Below, piece after piece: positions 15,664 through 24,299 of a stretch of 46,518 nt of DNA. The number at the start of each line of letters is the position of its first letter. Positions within the stretch are counted from its first letter, which is position 1. The DNA is from Paludibacteraceae bacterium (lineage in GTDB: Bacteria > Bacteroidota > Bacteroidia > Bacteroidales > Paludibacteraceae). The notes beneath the pieces were generated by a model that was given only the letters and a program-made list of their open reading frames with translations, was not told the origin of the DNA and did no database searches. A program made the translations under genes and the position numbers. Location of the stretch: assembly GCA_017391525.1 (NCBI GenBank), contig JAFOYE010000014.1:1-46518 (forward strand), in the 5' to 3' direction.

Positions 15664-16095
15664 GTTTTTCTTATAGCAGTATAACGCATATCCCGCACAT
15701 AACAGAGTTAGCAATAACGCCACATCCCATCCATCGCCGATAGGAGTCTCTGTAGGTGGAGCCATGGTATTTTGTCTTCCACGTATACGTTGAGGACCTG
15801 ACGCATAGCTATCTCCACTACTCAACACACCTCCCTGAATTGACGATGCGATAGTCTTCACTGTACCATTAGCTACATTCATTGGAGCCGTTGAATAGCA
15901 CTTCTGTTGGGTATTCCTAATATTAGAGTTGTACACACTAGTTGAGCGGAACTCCACGTGTGAAGGAGCTTCAACTGTACCACCCGTAGAATAGGAATGA
16001 TGCATCCTTGAAGAGGTACTATACATCTGCGCTTGCAGGTGCCCATATGAGATATATGGACATAGTACTATCAATATGATGAATAATCTTTTCAA
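15646..16095 (-). CDS. Small exported protein with C-terminal membrane/sorting-like tail
   Basis: No known function is recognised. The 149-residue protein has a signal peptide (MKRLFIILIVLCPYISYGHL), a Ser/Thr/Asn-rich middle of about 90 residues with little predicted structure, and a C-terminal tripartite tail: TPIGDGWDVALLLTLLC, then a tyrosine/cysteine segment, then KKNKKKMA. This P-x-GDG, hydrophobic helix, basic end pattern resembles C-terminal tails on short exported Bacteroidota proteins and the PID-CTERM-type sorting signals; the match is by eye. It lies 28 bp downstream of the 1622-residue secreted protein on the same strand, so they are probably co-transcribed and may work together at the cell surface. 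Confidence 0.75.
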   Translation of the reverse strand: MKRLFIILIVLCPYISYGHLQAQMYSTSSRMHHSYSTGGTVEAPSHVEFRSTSVYNSNIRNTQQKCYSTAPMNVANGTVKTIASSIQGGVLSSGDSYASGPQRIRGRQNTMAPPTETPIGDGWDVALLLTLLCAGYALYCYKKNKKKMA

Positions 16096-16123
16096 ATTCT
16101 TACCTTAAAAATCACTAATAATC

Positions 16124-19100
16124 TTAGTCACAAACAAACTTATATACCGTATCATTCAGACGCAACATATACACTCCAGTTGGCATATCCGACAAATCTA
16201 ATGTACATGGAGCATAACCGATCGCATATTTTGCCACTGCTACACCGCTAACGGTATATACCTCTAGTAGGCTATTGGCAGGAGCGTTAGCAATATATAC
16301 TTTCTTGTCTTGCACCCAAAACTGTTGTGTTTGCACATCATAGATGTCTGTCGTTACTCCATCGCCATTGCCAGTATTAGGCTGATAGTCACTTAAATCT
16401 GGATTAACCAAGATTTGGAAGCGCATATCGTTGGTTGATTTAGCCGCAGCAGCAAACTCATATGTTTCGCCATTAGCCATGCCCACCAATGTATCTTGCT
16501 CTACGTCATAGAGATAGAGGTCTTCTCCAATCAAGGATGTAAAGGTCATGGTATATACCTCATCGTCTCCAGCCACAAATCCTAAATACATACCATCAAT
16601 ATTATCGGTTGCGGATATCTCCATTTTACCACATGCCTCATTGGTGTAGAGATTGAGTAGTCCCTCGGTCATTTGCTTAGGGGCATCGAAACCATTGTCA
16701 TAGTCAGCGGTACAAGTGGAATCTTGTATGAGGTACATACGATCAGCACCACTGTTTTGGCTATTTACTTGCAAACGAATACGGAGGATTGAATTGAGAT
16801 AGTCCTCTTCTGATGAATGCTTACCTGCAATACGCAAAGCACGGTTCATCTCATTGGATTCGCAGTTCCAAACATGCTTTTCGTAGTTGAGTGTTAGACT
16901 ACCGCCACCATCATTAGCTACCATGTATACACCTTGCATAGGTGGAATGACCGTCTGATCGTAGGTTGCATCTAGCGCACGAGCACTACCCACAGGAATG
17001 GCGTAATAACGACCTGGTAATATCTCTGCTGAGGAGATTTCACTTTGATCCTTGTTCCACTCGTTCCATGAGCCACAGTTATATAGATAAACAATTTGAT
17101 CTACAGCTCCAGAGAAATCCTCTTTTCCTATTTTCTTGATATCAATAGGTGCCATATAGCTGTTTGCCCATAGGTTATCCCCCTCCATTCCACCTTCTGT
17201 ATAAGTTAGGGTAATTGTCTGATCTTCTGTAACCAATCTTGGCGTAAAGTCAATAGATGGTTGATCTTTTTGGGTAAAGGCATAACCTGCAAAAGGTGTG
17301 AGTGAGGCATTGCTGTCCCATTGGCGTACCCATCCTTTCTCCTCTGAGCGCAGGTAGAGTGTAGATGTGTTTACTACTTGCATTTGGGTTTCAGCACCAG
17401 GAGCACCAATATACTGCCATGCAGCATCCTTGTTGCCGCCATTTTTCATATTGGCTTTGGTGGTGAAACGCACTTTCATTTTAGGCATTGTACCACCTAG
17501 TTTCTTGAAGTACTTAGATACACGCACATAGCCTGCACCCTCGAAATTATTTTGTACCTCGAAATTATTTTCCGTTACGTTTGTAAAACCGCCAGCGTGG
17601 AGTGTTAGTCCGCCTGTTGGTTGAATATTGACACTACCTCCTTCTGCGATGGTTACACCATACGCTACTAGTTCACCCTCATTGATAGTCATGGGTTTAG
17701 TGATAACGACTGGATTAGAGGCAGTAGGCAATTTAGTAGGAGTGGCTCCTTCTTTAACCTGCCAATTGTTCAGATCGCCCCAATTACCAGCTTGTTGGTT
17801 GAAATAATATGTATCAGAGAGATTAGCTGTAATGGTAACTGGGATTTTTACTTCATCGCCAGCACTGGTATAGAAAGTAATGGTCTCTGTTACATCCTGT
17901 GGGTATGGACTTTCGCCAGTAAGGGTGAAGGTGTATTCGCCCCAATCACCACAATCATTAGCGACTGGTGGCGTTGATGTCAGCTTTAAGCCCAAATCGT
18001 GTGAATCGGATATCACATGTTGGAGAAGAGGAATATCAGAATACTTTACTTTGAACTCTCTACTAAATTGTTGATTCACAATAGCATCATCTATGCGAAT
18101 TTCAGTCACATTAGGTTCAAGATAGGTCTTTTGCACCATCTTAACCATATTGAAATAGGTCATACCAGTAGAGGTAGTTTTGAACTTCACTTGATTAGCT
18201 CCCTCAGGCACATTAGCGTGGATATATGGGGTATTCCAATCATATGTCTCAGGAATAGTATAAGTTTGTGAATTACTCCATGTCGCTCCTCCATCCGCAC
18301 TAAAAGATACAGTCAACTCATTTTTCCCTGATCCACTACTTACGTGTGAATAGAACTCCATCCTTTCGTATGGACGACCATCCAATCCTATTACTTCTTC
18401 ATCGTCATAAAACCATGAGAACAACGCGCTCAGTGTTATTTCATCACTAGCCACGCTCTCGTCCGTGTTACATTTATCCCCCCATTTGCGTACACGAATT
18501 TCATGCATCAAACTTGCAGCATCGTAGTATTTGGTTTCGTATGTTCCACTTGGTGCATTAGCAATGATATGTCCTGTGCCAACTCCAAAAATAACCAAGA
18601 ACCATTTACCATCTTGGTTCTCAAGGCTTGCGAATTTCTGTGCTGCTTCATCTAATTCGTATGTGATTGCAAAGTCAGTAGGATCTGCCTTTGCCGTTAA
18701 TTCTATTCTTTGGCTGATTGTACCGTCTTCAGCAGCAATAAATTGACGGAAGTCTTGTTCCCAATCGATTGTTTGATAGCAGTTAGCAACCGTTATCTCC
18801 CTACTCCACTCTGCAGGGGCATATGTCTTATCTCCTTCAAAACGTGCTGCCAATGTCACTTGACCACCACAATGAGGCATAAAACCTGCATTATCACAAA
18901 TCTCTAAAATGTCGTTATTAGAAGATGTCAAAACGATGTTTGCTCCAGTAATGGTATTGCCAGTTTCATCATCTATGACAGAGAATAATCCTTTAATGCA
19001 ATCGTGTGCCTCAGAGTATTGCGATTCTCCAGTATATACAATCTTTGTTGTTAATCTATCCTTCACATTGCAGGAAACATGTACTTCTTTTGACTGCGAC

Positions 19101-20992
19101 TGGTCGTAGATAGTGATAACCGCGGAGTATGTACCTGGCTCATTGGCACCTTTGAATCGAACAAGAATGTTATTCGTTGTTCCAGTATGAGCAGTAGTAT
19201 TAATCTGAGTAGTTCCTACTTCGAACAAATCATTATTGGATACCAATTTGATATCATCAGAACAGGTACTCCAACTTAGGTCAAACGTTTTTTCGGAAGA
19301 TTTACCGATATTTGTCTGTGGGAGAGTAAGTTCTTTTGTCGATGGTCTTAAATACGCCTTGCGAGTGACTTGGACATTGCGGATATGTTTGTTGCCTGTG
19401 GCACCTGTATATGTTATGAAGCGCACATACTTCGCTGTTTCTGGTATATCGCACTTCAAATCATACCATGTGCCTTGCTCTGGCAAGTCTATTTTCATGG
19501 CTTCACTCCATGTGTTATTATCTGATGAATATTCAGCAAAGAATTCTGTTGTATTAGTAAAACCCAATATATCTGTTCGTCTTGCTTGGAAAAAGAGTGA
19601 ATCGGGCGCTCCACTGGGTATTTCATATATTCCTGAATTATTGATTGTTTCCCAATCGCGCTGTTTTGAATCTTCCAATACAGGGCAGTTTACTGTGCTT
19701 TGGTTGACATCAAGAGTAAGTGTTTTGCTGAGGGCGTTGTATTTATAATCCTCAGGGCGAGTGATTTGGAAGGAAGCTGTACCGTTGGTAAAGTAGGTTT
19801 GAATTTCCTTTGTATCTTTATGATACTCAGCGATATTTGTATTTTTTGACTCTACATCAAAATCTATTAATCCATATGAAAGAGAGAATGGATTATCAAT
19901 AATTTCGTTCCAAACAGCAGTAGATTGCACTATAAACGCTTTTAGGTCATGCTTTTTGATGGTGAGCGTTATTTGTGACGTTTGAGCCAGATATGTATCT
20001 GTTGCTGCCTGCGACATTTGCAGACTTATTCGCCCTTCCTTGCTTAGTTTTACTTTAGTCTTTGCAGCATCTATAAAATGTGGATCTTCGCTACCAAAAT
20101 TATCATCTGTTTCAAATCCAATAATAGAGAACACTCGTGGTGTGCTAGGGTCTAAATTGGTAGTTGTAGTTAATTCACTTAAATCTATCACATCATCTAC
20201 ATAGTATTCTGTTGTTCCAAGCCAAGAATGAACAGGAACACCCAAAGCAACTCCTGTTAGTGTGATTGTAATATATTTTTTATCCTTATCAGAATTCTGC
20301 TCTCGTCCCGCAATTGTAATCGTAGTACTTCTAACACCACCATTTTCTCCTTTTGGATGGAAAACCACATCATACGAAGCAGTTCCAACACAACTTTCGA
20401 AATTGTTTTGTTTAGGGGTAATAGTAAAATCAGTTGTATTGGTAGAAGACACAACTTGTGTGACACCAATATTTGAATAATCAACAGTTATTTGTCCGCT
20501 TTCGGATTCCTCTCCAATCAAAGTCGGAGAGAATTCCGTCGGATTAACTGATGCTGCCATCGTGATTTCTCGAGAAATATAGATATCGGAAATAACTATC
20601 GTTTTTTTGCCAGCATCAATAGCAGTAAGACCTTTATATGCCTTTCTAGTAAACTTTAGTTGCGTATATTTCTCAACATTTGCACTAAATGACTTATCAG
20701 AAGTTTGATATTGAATATTCTCATTGAGCAGTTGCACCCAATTAGAGCCATTCCAACCTTCCACTATCAGAGTGTGCTCTCCGCCAGCCCATTCATCAAT
20801 ACGGTATTTGAATGACACTATATATCCATTTGAAAAATCGACATATTTACTTGTTCCTGTTTCGTTAGCATTTCTACTTTCATATGGTAAATCCATATCT
20901 CTATCACTAATCACATAACACTCAGCCCACGCAGAAGTAGTTGCCATGAAGAGGGCAAGGAGGAGGAAAATATGTCGTAAAAATTGTTTCAT
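16124..20992 (-). CDS. Large modular secreted surface protein with type IX-like C-terminal domain
   Basis: The 1622-residue protein has a signal peptide (about 1-24, ending TTSAWA) and no recognised enzyme motif. Three related module pairs can be followed by eye. Each has a jelly-roll-like part of the form W-x-x-x-x...IP..AKYVRF ending in V-T/Q-K-Y-L-x-P, and then an Ig-like part with TFDLSWS or REFKVKYSD. They sit at about residues 60-240, 480-640 and 850-1070. A middle segment (TIDWEQDFRQF) is shared with the neighbouring 469-residue protein. The C-terminus (LEVYTVSGVAVAKYAIG, then LDLSDMPTGVYMLRLND) has the pattern of a type A type IX secretion sorting domain. It is likely exported and attached to the cell surface or released; an adhesive or glycan-binding role is inference. 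Confidence 0.82.
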   Translation of the reverse strand: MKQFLRHIFLLLALFMATTSAWAECYVISDRDMDLPYESRNANETGTSKYVDFSNGYIVSFKYRIDEWAGGEHTLIVEGWNGSNWVQLLNENIQYQTSDKSFSANVEKYTQLKFTRKAYKGLTAIDAGKKTIVISDIYISREITMAASVNPTEFSPTLIGEESESGQITVDYSNIGVTQVVSSTNTTDFTITPKQNNFESCVGTASYDVVFHPKGENGGVRSTTITIAGREQNSDKDKKYITITLTGVALGVPVHSWLGTTEYYVDDVIDLSELTTTTNLDPSTPRVFSIIGFETDDNFGSEDPHFIDAAKTKVKLSKEGRISLQMSQAATDTYLAQTSQITLTIKKHDLKAFIVQSTAVWNEIIDNPFSLSYGLIDFDVESKNTNIAEYHKDTKEIQTYFTNGTASFQITRPEDYKYNALSKTLTLDVNQSTVNCPVLEDSKQRDWETINNSGIYEIPSGAPDSLFFQARRTDILGFTNTTEFFAEYSSDNNTWSEAMKIDLPEQGTWYDLKCDIPETAKYVRFITYTGATGNKHIRNVQVTRKAYLRPSTKELTLPQTNIGKSSEKTFDLSWSTCSDDIKLVSNNDLFEVGTTQINTTAHTGTTNNILVRFKGANEPGTYSAVITIYDQSQSKEVHVSCNVKDRLTTKIVYTGESQYSEAHDCIKGLFSVIDDETGNTITGANIVLTSSNNDILEICDNAGFMPHCGGQVTLAARFEGDKTYAPAEWSREITVANCYQTIDWEQDFRQFIAAEDGTISQRIELTAKADPTDFAITYELDEAAQKFASLENQDGKWFLVIFGVGTGHIIANAPSGTYETKYYDAASLMHEIRVRKWGDKCNTDESVASDEITLSALFSWFYDDEEVIGLDGRPYERMEFYSHVSSGSGKNELTVSFSADGGATWSNSQTYTIPETYDWNTPYIHANVPEGANQVKFKTTSTGMTYFNMVKMVQKTYLEPNVTEIRIDDAIVNQQFSREFKVKYSDIPLLQHVISDSHDLGLKLTSTPPVANDCGDWGEYTFTLTGESPYPQDVTETITFYTSAGDEVKIPVTITANLSDTYYFNQQAGNWGDLNNWQVKEGATPTKLPTASNPVVITKPMTINEGELVAYGVTIAEGGSVNIQPTGGLTLHAGGFTNVTENNFEVQNNFEGAGYVRVSKYFKKLGGTMPKMKVRFTTKANMKNGGNKDAAWQYIGAPGAETQMQVVNTSTLYLRSEEKGWVRQWDSNASLTPFAGYAFTQKDQPSIDFTPRLVTEDQTITLTYTEGGMEGDNLWANSYMAPIDIKKIGKEDFSGAVDQIVYLYNCGSWNEWNKDQSEISSAEILPGRYYAIPVGSARALDATYDQTVIPPMQGVYMVANDGGGSLTLNYEKHVWNCESNEMNRALRIAGKHSSEEDYLNSILRIRLQVNSQNSGADRMYLIQDSTCTADYDNGFDAPKQMTEGLLNLYTNEACGKMEISATDNIDGMYLGFVAGDDEVYTMTFTSLIGEDLYLYDVEQDTLVGMANGETYEFAAAAKSTNDMRFQILVNPDLSDYQPNTGNGDGVTTDIYDVQTQQFWVQDKKVYIANAPANSLLEVYTVSGVAVAKYAIGYAPCTLDLSDMPTGVYMLRLNDTVYKFVCD

Positions 20993-21031
20993 ATTTATAA
21001 TTAATCATTAATAATTAATATCTGTGGTTTT

Positions 21032-21048
21032 GTATACCTTTGGTATAC
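21032..21048. repeat. Inverted repeat GTATACC/GGTATAC
   Basis: Perfect 7-bp arms with a TTT spacer, followed by a further TATAC word at 21054. It lies in the putative leader of the 1622-residue gene, 40-56 bp upstream of the start codon, and could be an operator or an RNA hairpin. Confidence 0.6.
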
Positions 21049-21093
21049 TTTTGCTATACTTATCTACCGCTTATCCTTCGGTAATCATTCGGC

Positions 21094-21148
21094 GAAGTCC
21101 CTATGAGGTTCCGATGAAGTCCCTATGAAGTCCCTATGAGGTCACGAT
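21094..21148. repeat. 11-bp tandem array, 5 copies
   Basis: Five units: GAAGTCCCTAT, GAGGTTCCGAT, GAAGTCCCTAT, GAAGTCCCTAT, GAGGTCACGAT. It lies inside the putative 5' leader of the 1622-residue gene. The core is shared with the degenerate array at 5167-5222. Confidence 0.85.
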
Positions 21149-21301
21149 GGAGATAGGTGGCAAATAAGGGGCAAATCATTGGCAAACCCAAAGGATTACA
21201 AAGGACAATTCTTGTTTTAGAACTCAAAGTTGTTAAGCAAAAAGTATCATTTATTAAGATTAATACTATACACCTGCTTTCATTTGAGCCGAAAATCGGT
21301 G

Positions 21302-21333
21302 CAAAATTAACATTTTCCTACGGAATATGCAAA
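21302..21333 (-). promoter_or_regulatory. Promoter of the 1622-residue secreted protein
   Basis: On the minus strand TTTG (21333-21330), 20 bp, TAATTTTG (21309-21302), with the -33 box extended as TTTGCATATTCC. The start codon is about 310 bases downstream. Confidence 0.75.
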
Positions 21334-21441
21334 TTTTACGCACGCGCGTACGCACATATATAAAGGTGTGATATGTTTTTCATAATAATTGACACATATT
21401 AAACTCTAATTGGTAAGTCAAGGTAGCAAAATTACCTCTAC

Positions 21442-21472
21442 AAAAAAAGCACAGAGCAAATGCCCTGTGCTT
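21442..21472 (-). terminator. Intrinsic terminator of the 469-residue gene
   Basis: On the minus strand the stem AGCACAGGGC pairs with GCTCTGTGCT (one G-U), with a short loop and then a run of seven T. Confidence 0.85.
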
Positions 21473-21494
21473 CGTCTATTCTAAAAGTTATAGA

Positions 21495-22904
21495 CTACAA
21501 TCTATTACCTAACATATCATACACTTGCTCGCCACGGATAATATAGATCTTACCATCATGAATAATTTTGCAAGCTTTCACTTGATCTGCTATCGCATTC
21601 TCCAAACTTGTCACCACATCATCTTCATCCCCATCTTCCTCCGCAGCAACTACTTTAATCGTATATGTCACGACCTCTGCAGCCAAGTAATTGTTATTAC
21701 CTTCTTGAACAGCAGTCACTTGCACTTCGCCAGCAGATTGAGCAACCAACATATTTGACTCTATTAGGACTACTGAATCCACATCGGTCAGATAAGTAAC
21801 TTCCAAACCACTAGTTGCCATTGCATCCAACACCAATGTGTCACCAACTGTCATCACCACCGAATCCAACGTCCATACAATCTCTTGCGTCAATGGAGCA
21901 ATCACAAGGGTCTTAGCCAATGTATCAGCCAAGTATTCATCAGTTTCCCTAGCATAAGCATAGACAAGCACTTCACCTGCATTATGAAGAAGTAACATAT
22001 TATCTACTACGCTTGCTTTGGTAGTATCAGACACTGCATAAATCACATCGGTAGTAGCTTCGGCATGCAACATGACAGAGTCATACACATTCACCAACGC
22101 GAAATCTTGTTCCCAAACCAAAGTTTGTTCTTTCTTTAGTGTTGTACCCTTCAGATTAATTGTATACGAATAAGTACCATTGGCAATAGTCAATACAGCC
22201 TCATGCACGCCTGCTACATCATGCATATAGATAGCTGAAAGAAGTGCTACACCTTCTTTGCCTTTAGTCGCATTATTCTCTATAGCCACCGTAAACTGCG
22301 AAGCACCTTCACCAGTCAAAGTCAATTCAAATGGCTCCGTATTACCCCATACAATAGTTGTCTCCCCTAACATTGGTTCTGAACCAATCGTATCAATTGG
22401 CTCCCATACATCATGCTCTGGAGCATTACAATAAACCATTTCACTAACAACTATGTTAGTAAAATAACCTGCAAAGTTACCCGAGTAACAAAGCTTGATA
22501 TACTTCGTTTCCTTTGGCAACTCTACATCAAAAGAGTTTTTCTTACTCTTCTTGGTATCAAGAGTTGTAAAGTTACTATTGTCAGCACTCCAAGCAACAT
22601 AAAAAACAATATCGGTTGGAGGTGTAATAACTGAAATACTTTTTGCCTCAGTAGCACATGTAAGTTTTTTAGGAATACCATTAGCGCTCAATGCTATAAC
22701 AACATACTTGTCACTATAATCAAAACCGCCAAGATCCTTATTTCCCAAACGAATACCACCGTCCCAGCCATTATCTCCGTCACTTTTTACAATGGTGGCG
22801 TCGTTATAATGCTCGCTAGTCATCGTTGTATTGTAAGGAAGTTGCGCCAATGCAGCGAAGATAGTGAATAAACTCACTACTAAAACAGTAAAAATCTTCT
22901 TCAT
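21495..22904 (-). CDS. Secreted modular protein with short type IX-like C-terminal tail
   Basis: The 469-residue protein has a signal peptide (MKKIFTVLVVSLFTIFAALAQ). Its first module (FYVAWSADNSNFTTL, then LPKETKYIKLCYSG) has the same plan as the modules of the downstream 1622-residue protein. An Ig-like part follows (IVWGNTEPFELTLTGEG), then two repeats of a QTLVWEQDFALVNVYDS / QEIVWTLDSVVMTVGDT type that end in AGEVLVYAYARET and AGEVQVTAVQEGN. The last 25 residues (KIIHDGKIYIIRGE then QVYDMLGNRL) are a short version of the C-terminal sorting motif common in Bacteroidales secreted proteins; it stops right after the DMLGNRL strand. It has its own promoter and terminator. Binding or adhesion is a guess. 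Confidence 0.8.
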   Translation of the reverse strand: MKKIFTVLVVSLFTIFAALAQLPYNTTMTSEHYNDATIVKSDGDNGWDGGIRLGNKDLGGFDYSDKYVVIALSANGIPKKLTCATEAKSISVITPPTDIVFYVAWSADNSNFTTLDTKKSKKNSFDVELPKETKYIKLCYSGNFAGYFTNIVVSEMVYCNAPEHDVWEPIDTIGSEPMLGETTIVWGNTEPFELTLTGEGASQFTVAIENNATKGKEGVALLSAIYMHDVAGVHEAVLTIANGTYSYTINLKGTTLKKEQTLVWEQDFALVNVYDSVMLHAEATTDVIYAVSDTTKASVVDNMLLLHNAGEVLVYAYARETDEYLADTLAKTLVIAPLTQEIVWTLDSVVMTVGDTLVLDAMATSGLEVTYLTDVDSVVLIESNMLVAQSAGEVQVTAVQEGNNNYLAAEVVTYTIKVVAAEEDGDEDDVVTSLENAIADQVKACKIIHDGKIYIIRGEQVYDMLGNRL

Positions 22905-22960
22905 ACCAATTATTTAGACTAAAACTATAAAATTACAATTAAATAGATTAAAAATCTGTG

Positions 22961-22992
22961 CAAAATTAATATATTTCTTTCAATCCAACAAA
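22961..22992 (-). promoter_or_regulatory. Promoter of the 469-residue secreted protein
   Basis: On the minus strand TTTG (22992-22989), 20 bp, TAATTTTG (22968-22961). The -33 extension is TTTGTTGG, not the TTGCATAT form. The ATG is about 55 bases downstream. Confidence 0.75.
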
Positions 22993-23088
22993 TTTTCGCG
23001 CGTATACGCACACAATTATAAAGGTCTGAGATATTTTTCATAAAAAACAACACTATTACAAATAATTTTTCACTTTTTTCACAAAATA

Positions 23089-23120
23089 TTTGGTCATATC
23101 AAAAAAAAGCAGTAATTTTG
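23089..23120 (+). promoter_or_regulatory. Promoter of tRNA-Leu and probably rpsU
   Basis: TTTG (23089-23092), 20 bp, TAATTTTG (23113-23120). The tRNA begins 31 bases after the -7 box. No separate standard promoter is seen before rpsU. Confidence 0.75.
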
Positions 23121-23151
23121 CAGCCGATTTCGGAATTAACGAGATCAAATG

Positions 23152-23233
23152 GCCCAGATGGCGGAATCGGTAGACGCGCTGGTCTCAAACACCAGTGGAG
23201 CAATCCGTGCCGGTTCGACCCCGGCTCTGGGTA
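23152..23233 (+). tRNA. tRNA-Leu (anticodon CAA)
   Basis: Acceptor stem GCCCAGA (23152-23158) pairs with TCTGGGT (23226-23232, one G-U), followed by discriminator A. The anticodon arm is CTGGT-CTCAAAC-ACCAG, which gives anticodon CAA. The T arm is GCCGG-TTCGACC-CCGGC. An extra arm between them (TGGAGCAATCCGT) marks a class II tRNA as expected for leucine. The 3' CCA is not encoded. Confidence 0.93.
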
Positions 23234-23236
23234 CTC

Positions 23237-23272
23237 AAGACCGCTTAACCACAAGTTGAGTGGTCTTTTTAA
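23237..23272 (+). terminator. Terminator-like hairpin after tRNA-Leu
   Basis: A stem of 13 bp (AAGACCGCTTAAC with GTTGAGTGGTCTT, including G-U pairs) has a 5-base loop and a run of T. Some transcription may read through to rpsU, for which no separate promoter is visible. Confidence 0.8.
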
Positions 23273-23367
23273 AAAGAGAATAATTATTAACCCATAAAAA
23301 GGTCATGCGGAAGACTTAAACAACCGCTACAACTCAGAACAGGCTAACTGCCCGGAGAGTCCAAGAA

Positions 23368-23376
23368 AAGGAGGTG
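23368..23376 (+). promoter_or_regulatory. Strong Shine-Dalgarno sequence of rpsU
   Basis: AAGGAGGTG is a 9-base match to the 16S rRNA anti-Shine-Dalgarno, 6 bases before the ATG at 23383. Nearly all other genes here have no such site. It decides the start: the ATG at 23383 rather than the in-frame GTG at 23374, which lies inside the site. Confidence 0.9.
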
Positions 23377-23382
23377 TATGCA

Positions 23383-23577
23383 ATGATCATAGTTCCAGTA
23401 AAAGAAGGTGAGAACATCGAGCGCGCGATTAAGAAATTCAAACGCAAATTCGACAAAACAGGTGTTGTAAAAGAGCTTCGTCGTCGTCAACAGTTCAACA
23501 AGCCATCAGAGATTAAGCGTGAGAAAATGATGCACGCAATCTATGTACAACAATTGCATGCGCACGATGATAAGTAA
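23383..23577 (+). CDS. rpsU: 30S ribosomal protein bS21
   Basis: The 64-residue protein begins MIIVPVKEGENIERAIKKF and has the KRKFDKTGVVKELRRRQQF signature of bS21, a basic protein of the small-subunit platform next to the 3' end of 16S rRNA. Length is typical. In Bacteroidota bS21, with bS6 and bS18, takes part in hiding the anti-Shine-Dalgarno sequence, which explains why most genes lack a ribosome binding site. This gene is an exception and has a strong one at 23368-23376, which points to feedback control of bS21 by its own product. The 110-base leader after the tRNA terminator contains no other clear structure. A strong terminator follows. Confidence 0.95.
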   Translation: MIIVPVKEGENIERAIKKFKRKFDKTGVVKELRRRQQFNKPSEIKREKMMHAIYVQQLHAHDDK

Positions 23578-23595
23578 TTAAGTACGTGCAATAAG

Positions 23596-23626
23596 AAAAG
23601 CACTCTCGTTTGAGAGTGCTTTTTTA
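23596..23626 (+). terminator. Intrinsic terminator after rpsU
   Basis: A perfect 12-bp stem AAAAGCACTCTC (23596-23607) and GAGAGTGCTTTT (23612-23623) has a GTTT loop and continues into T bases. Confidence 0.9.
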
Positions 23627-23703
23627 TTGCGAACAGATCGCTTTGCTGTTAGAGGTTAGACCGTTGGCTAGCCAACTGCTAGAACGCTCACACAAGTGAG
23701 CTG

Positions 23704-24297
23704 TTAGATGGAAGCGATGCGGGGGATGTTGCAGCCGATAAAGTTACCTATAACCGTCAGCAGATAGCACCACAACACTTGTGGTTGCTCCACGATATAA
23801 TCCGCCGCTGTCAAATAATAAAACGCATCGGCTATACAGTGTGGAAAACCGCAATGAATAAATAAAGGTACAGCAAACAATAGTGGAACCCAATATCCAA
23901 ACTCTTTACCCTTCTTGGCAAAAGCCACGGCACTCGTCATCAATATACCGCAACCTATACCCAATACTCCACACGCCAATGGGCCACTGGCCATACGTGC
24001 ATCTAGCACACCGCAAGCCGCTTCGTGTACAGGTAACTTGGTAAACAAACTCATCAGTGCTACCAATGCGCAGCCGATGATATTACCCGGCAGGATAATG
24101 GCCAAGAGTTGCTTGATATCGGTCCAGTTCTGACAAAAGCCAGATACACCGGTATAGAGTTTGGCTTCGTATGAGACCACGGTAGCCAGTCCAAAGATAA
24201 AGAGGAACATTCCTAGTGTCTTATCCACCAGGAAACCCCAACCGGCTATACCAATACAGATACCGGCAAAAACCGCCTTCAAAAAAGTCTTATACAC
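23704..24297 (-). CDS. Formate/nitrite transporter (FNT) family channel, short form
   Basis: The 197-residue protein has six hydrophobic segments and FNT-type features: KAVFAGICIGIAGWGF at the start, KLYTGVSGFC, LPGNIIGCALVAL in the second pore loop region, and FIHCGFPHCIADAFYYL followed by VIGNFIGCNIPRI. FNT proteins form pentameric channels for formate, nitrite, hydrosulfide or other small monovalent acids, in the inner membrane. Most members are 250-280 residues, so this is a compact form. The substrate cannot be read from the sequence. The start is GTG; the preceding yqeY-like gene ends 2 bp upstream, so translation is probably coupled. Confidence 0.85.
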   Translation of the reverse strand: MYKTFLKAVFAGICIGIAGWGFLVDKTLGMFLFIFGLATVVSYEAKLYTGVSGFCQNWTDIKQLLAIILPGNIIGCALVALMSLFTKLPVHEAACGVLDARMASGPLACGVLGIGCGILMTSAVAFAKKGKEFGYWVPLLFAVPLFIHCGFPHCIADAFYYLTAADYIVEQPQVLWCYLLTVIGNFIGCNIPRIASI

Positions 24298-24299
24298 GA

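Larger units (their letters stand above)
20993..21494. other. 502-bp intergenic region with long leader, arrays and terminator
   Basis: No gene is supported. From the minus-strand view it holds the terminator of the 469-residue gene (21442-21472), the promoter of the 1622-residue gene (21302-21333), an 11-bp array (21094-21148) and an inverted repeat (21032-21048). The transcript of the 1622-residue gene would therefore have a leader of about 300 bases. Confidence 0.7.

Noticed and set aside
19236..19748. 170-codon open frame on the plus strand
   Set aside because: It is antisense to the large secreted protein and lacks a promoter or signal peptide.
21035..21042. Plus-strand -7 box TACCTTTG
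   Set aside because: There is no TTTG at 20 bp upstream and no plus-strand gene follows; it is part of the inverted repeat.
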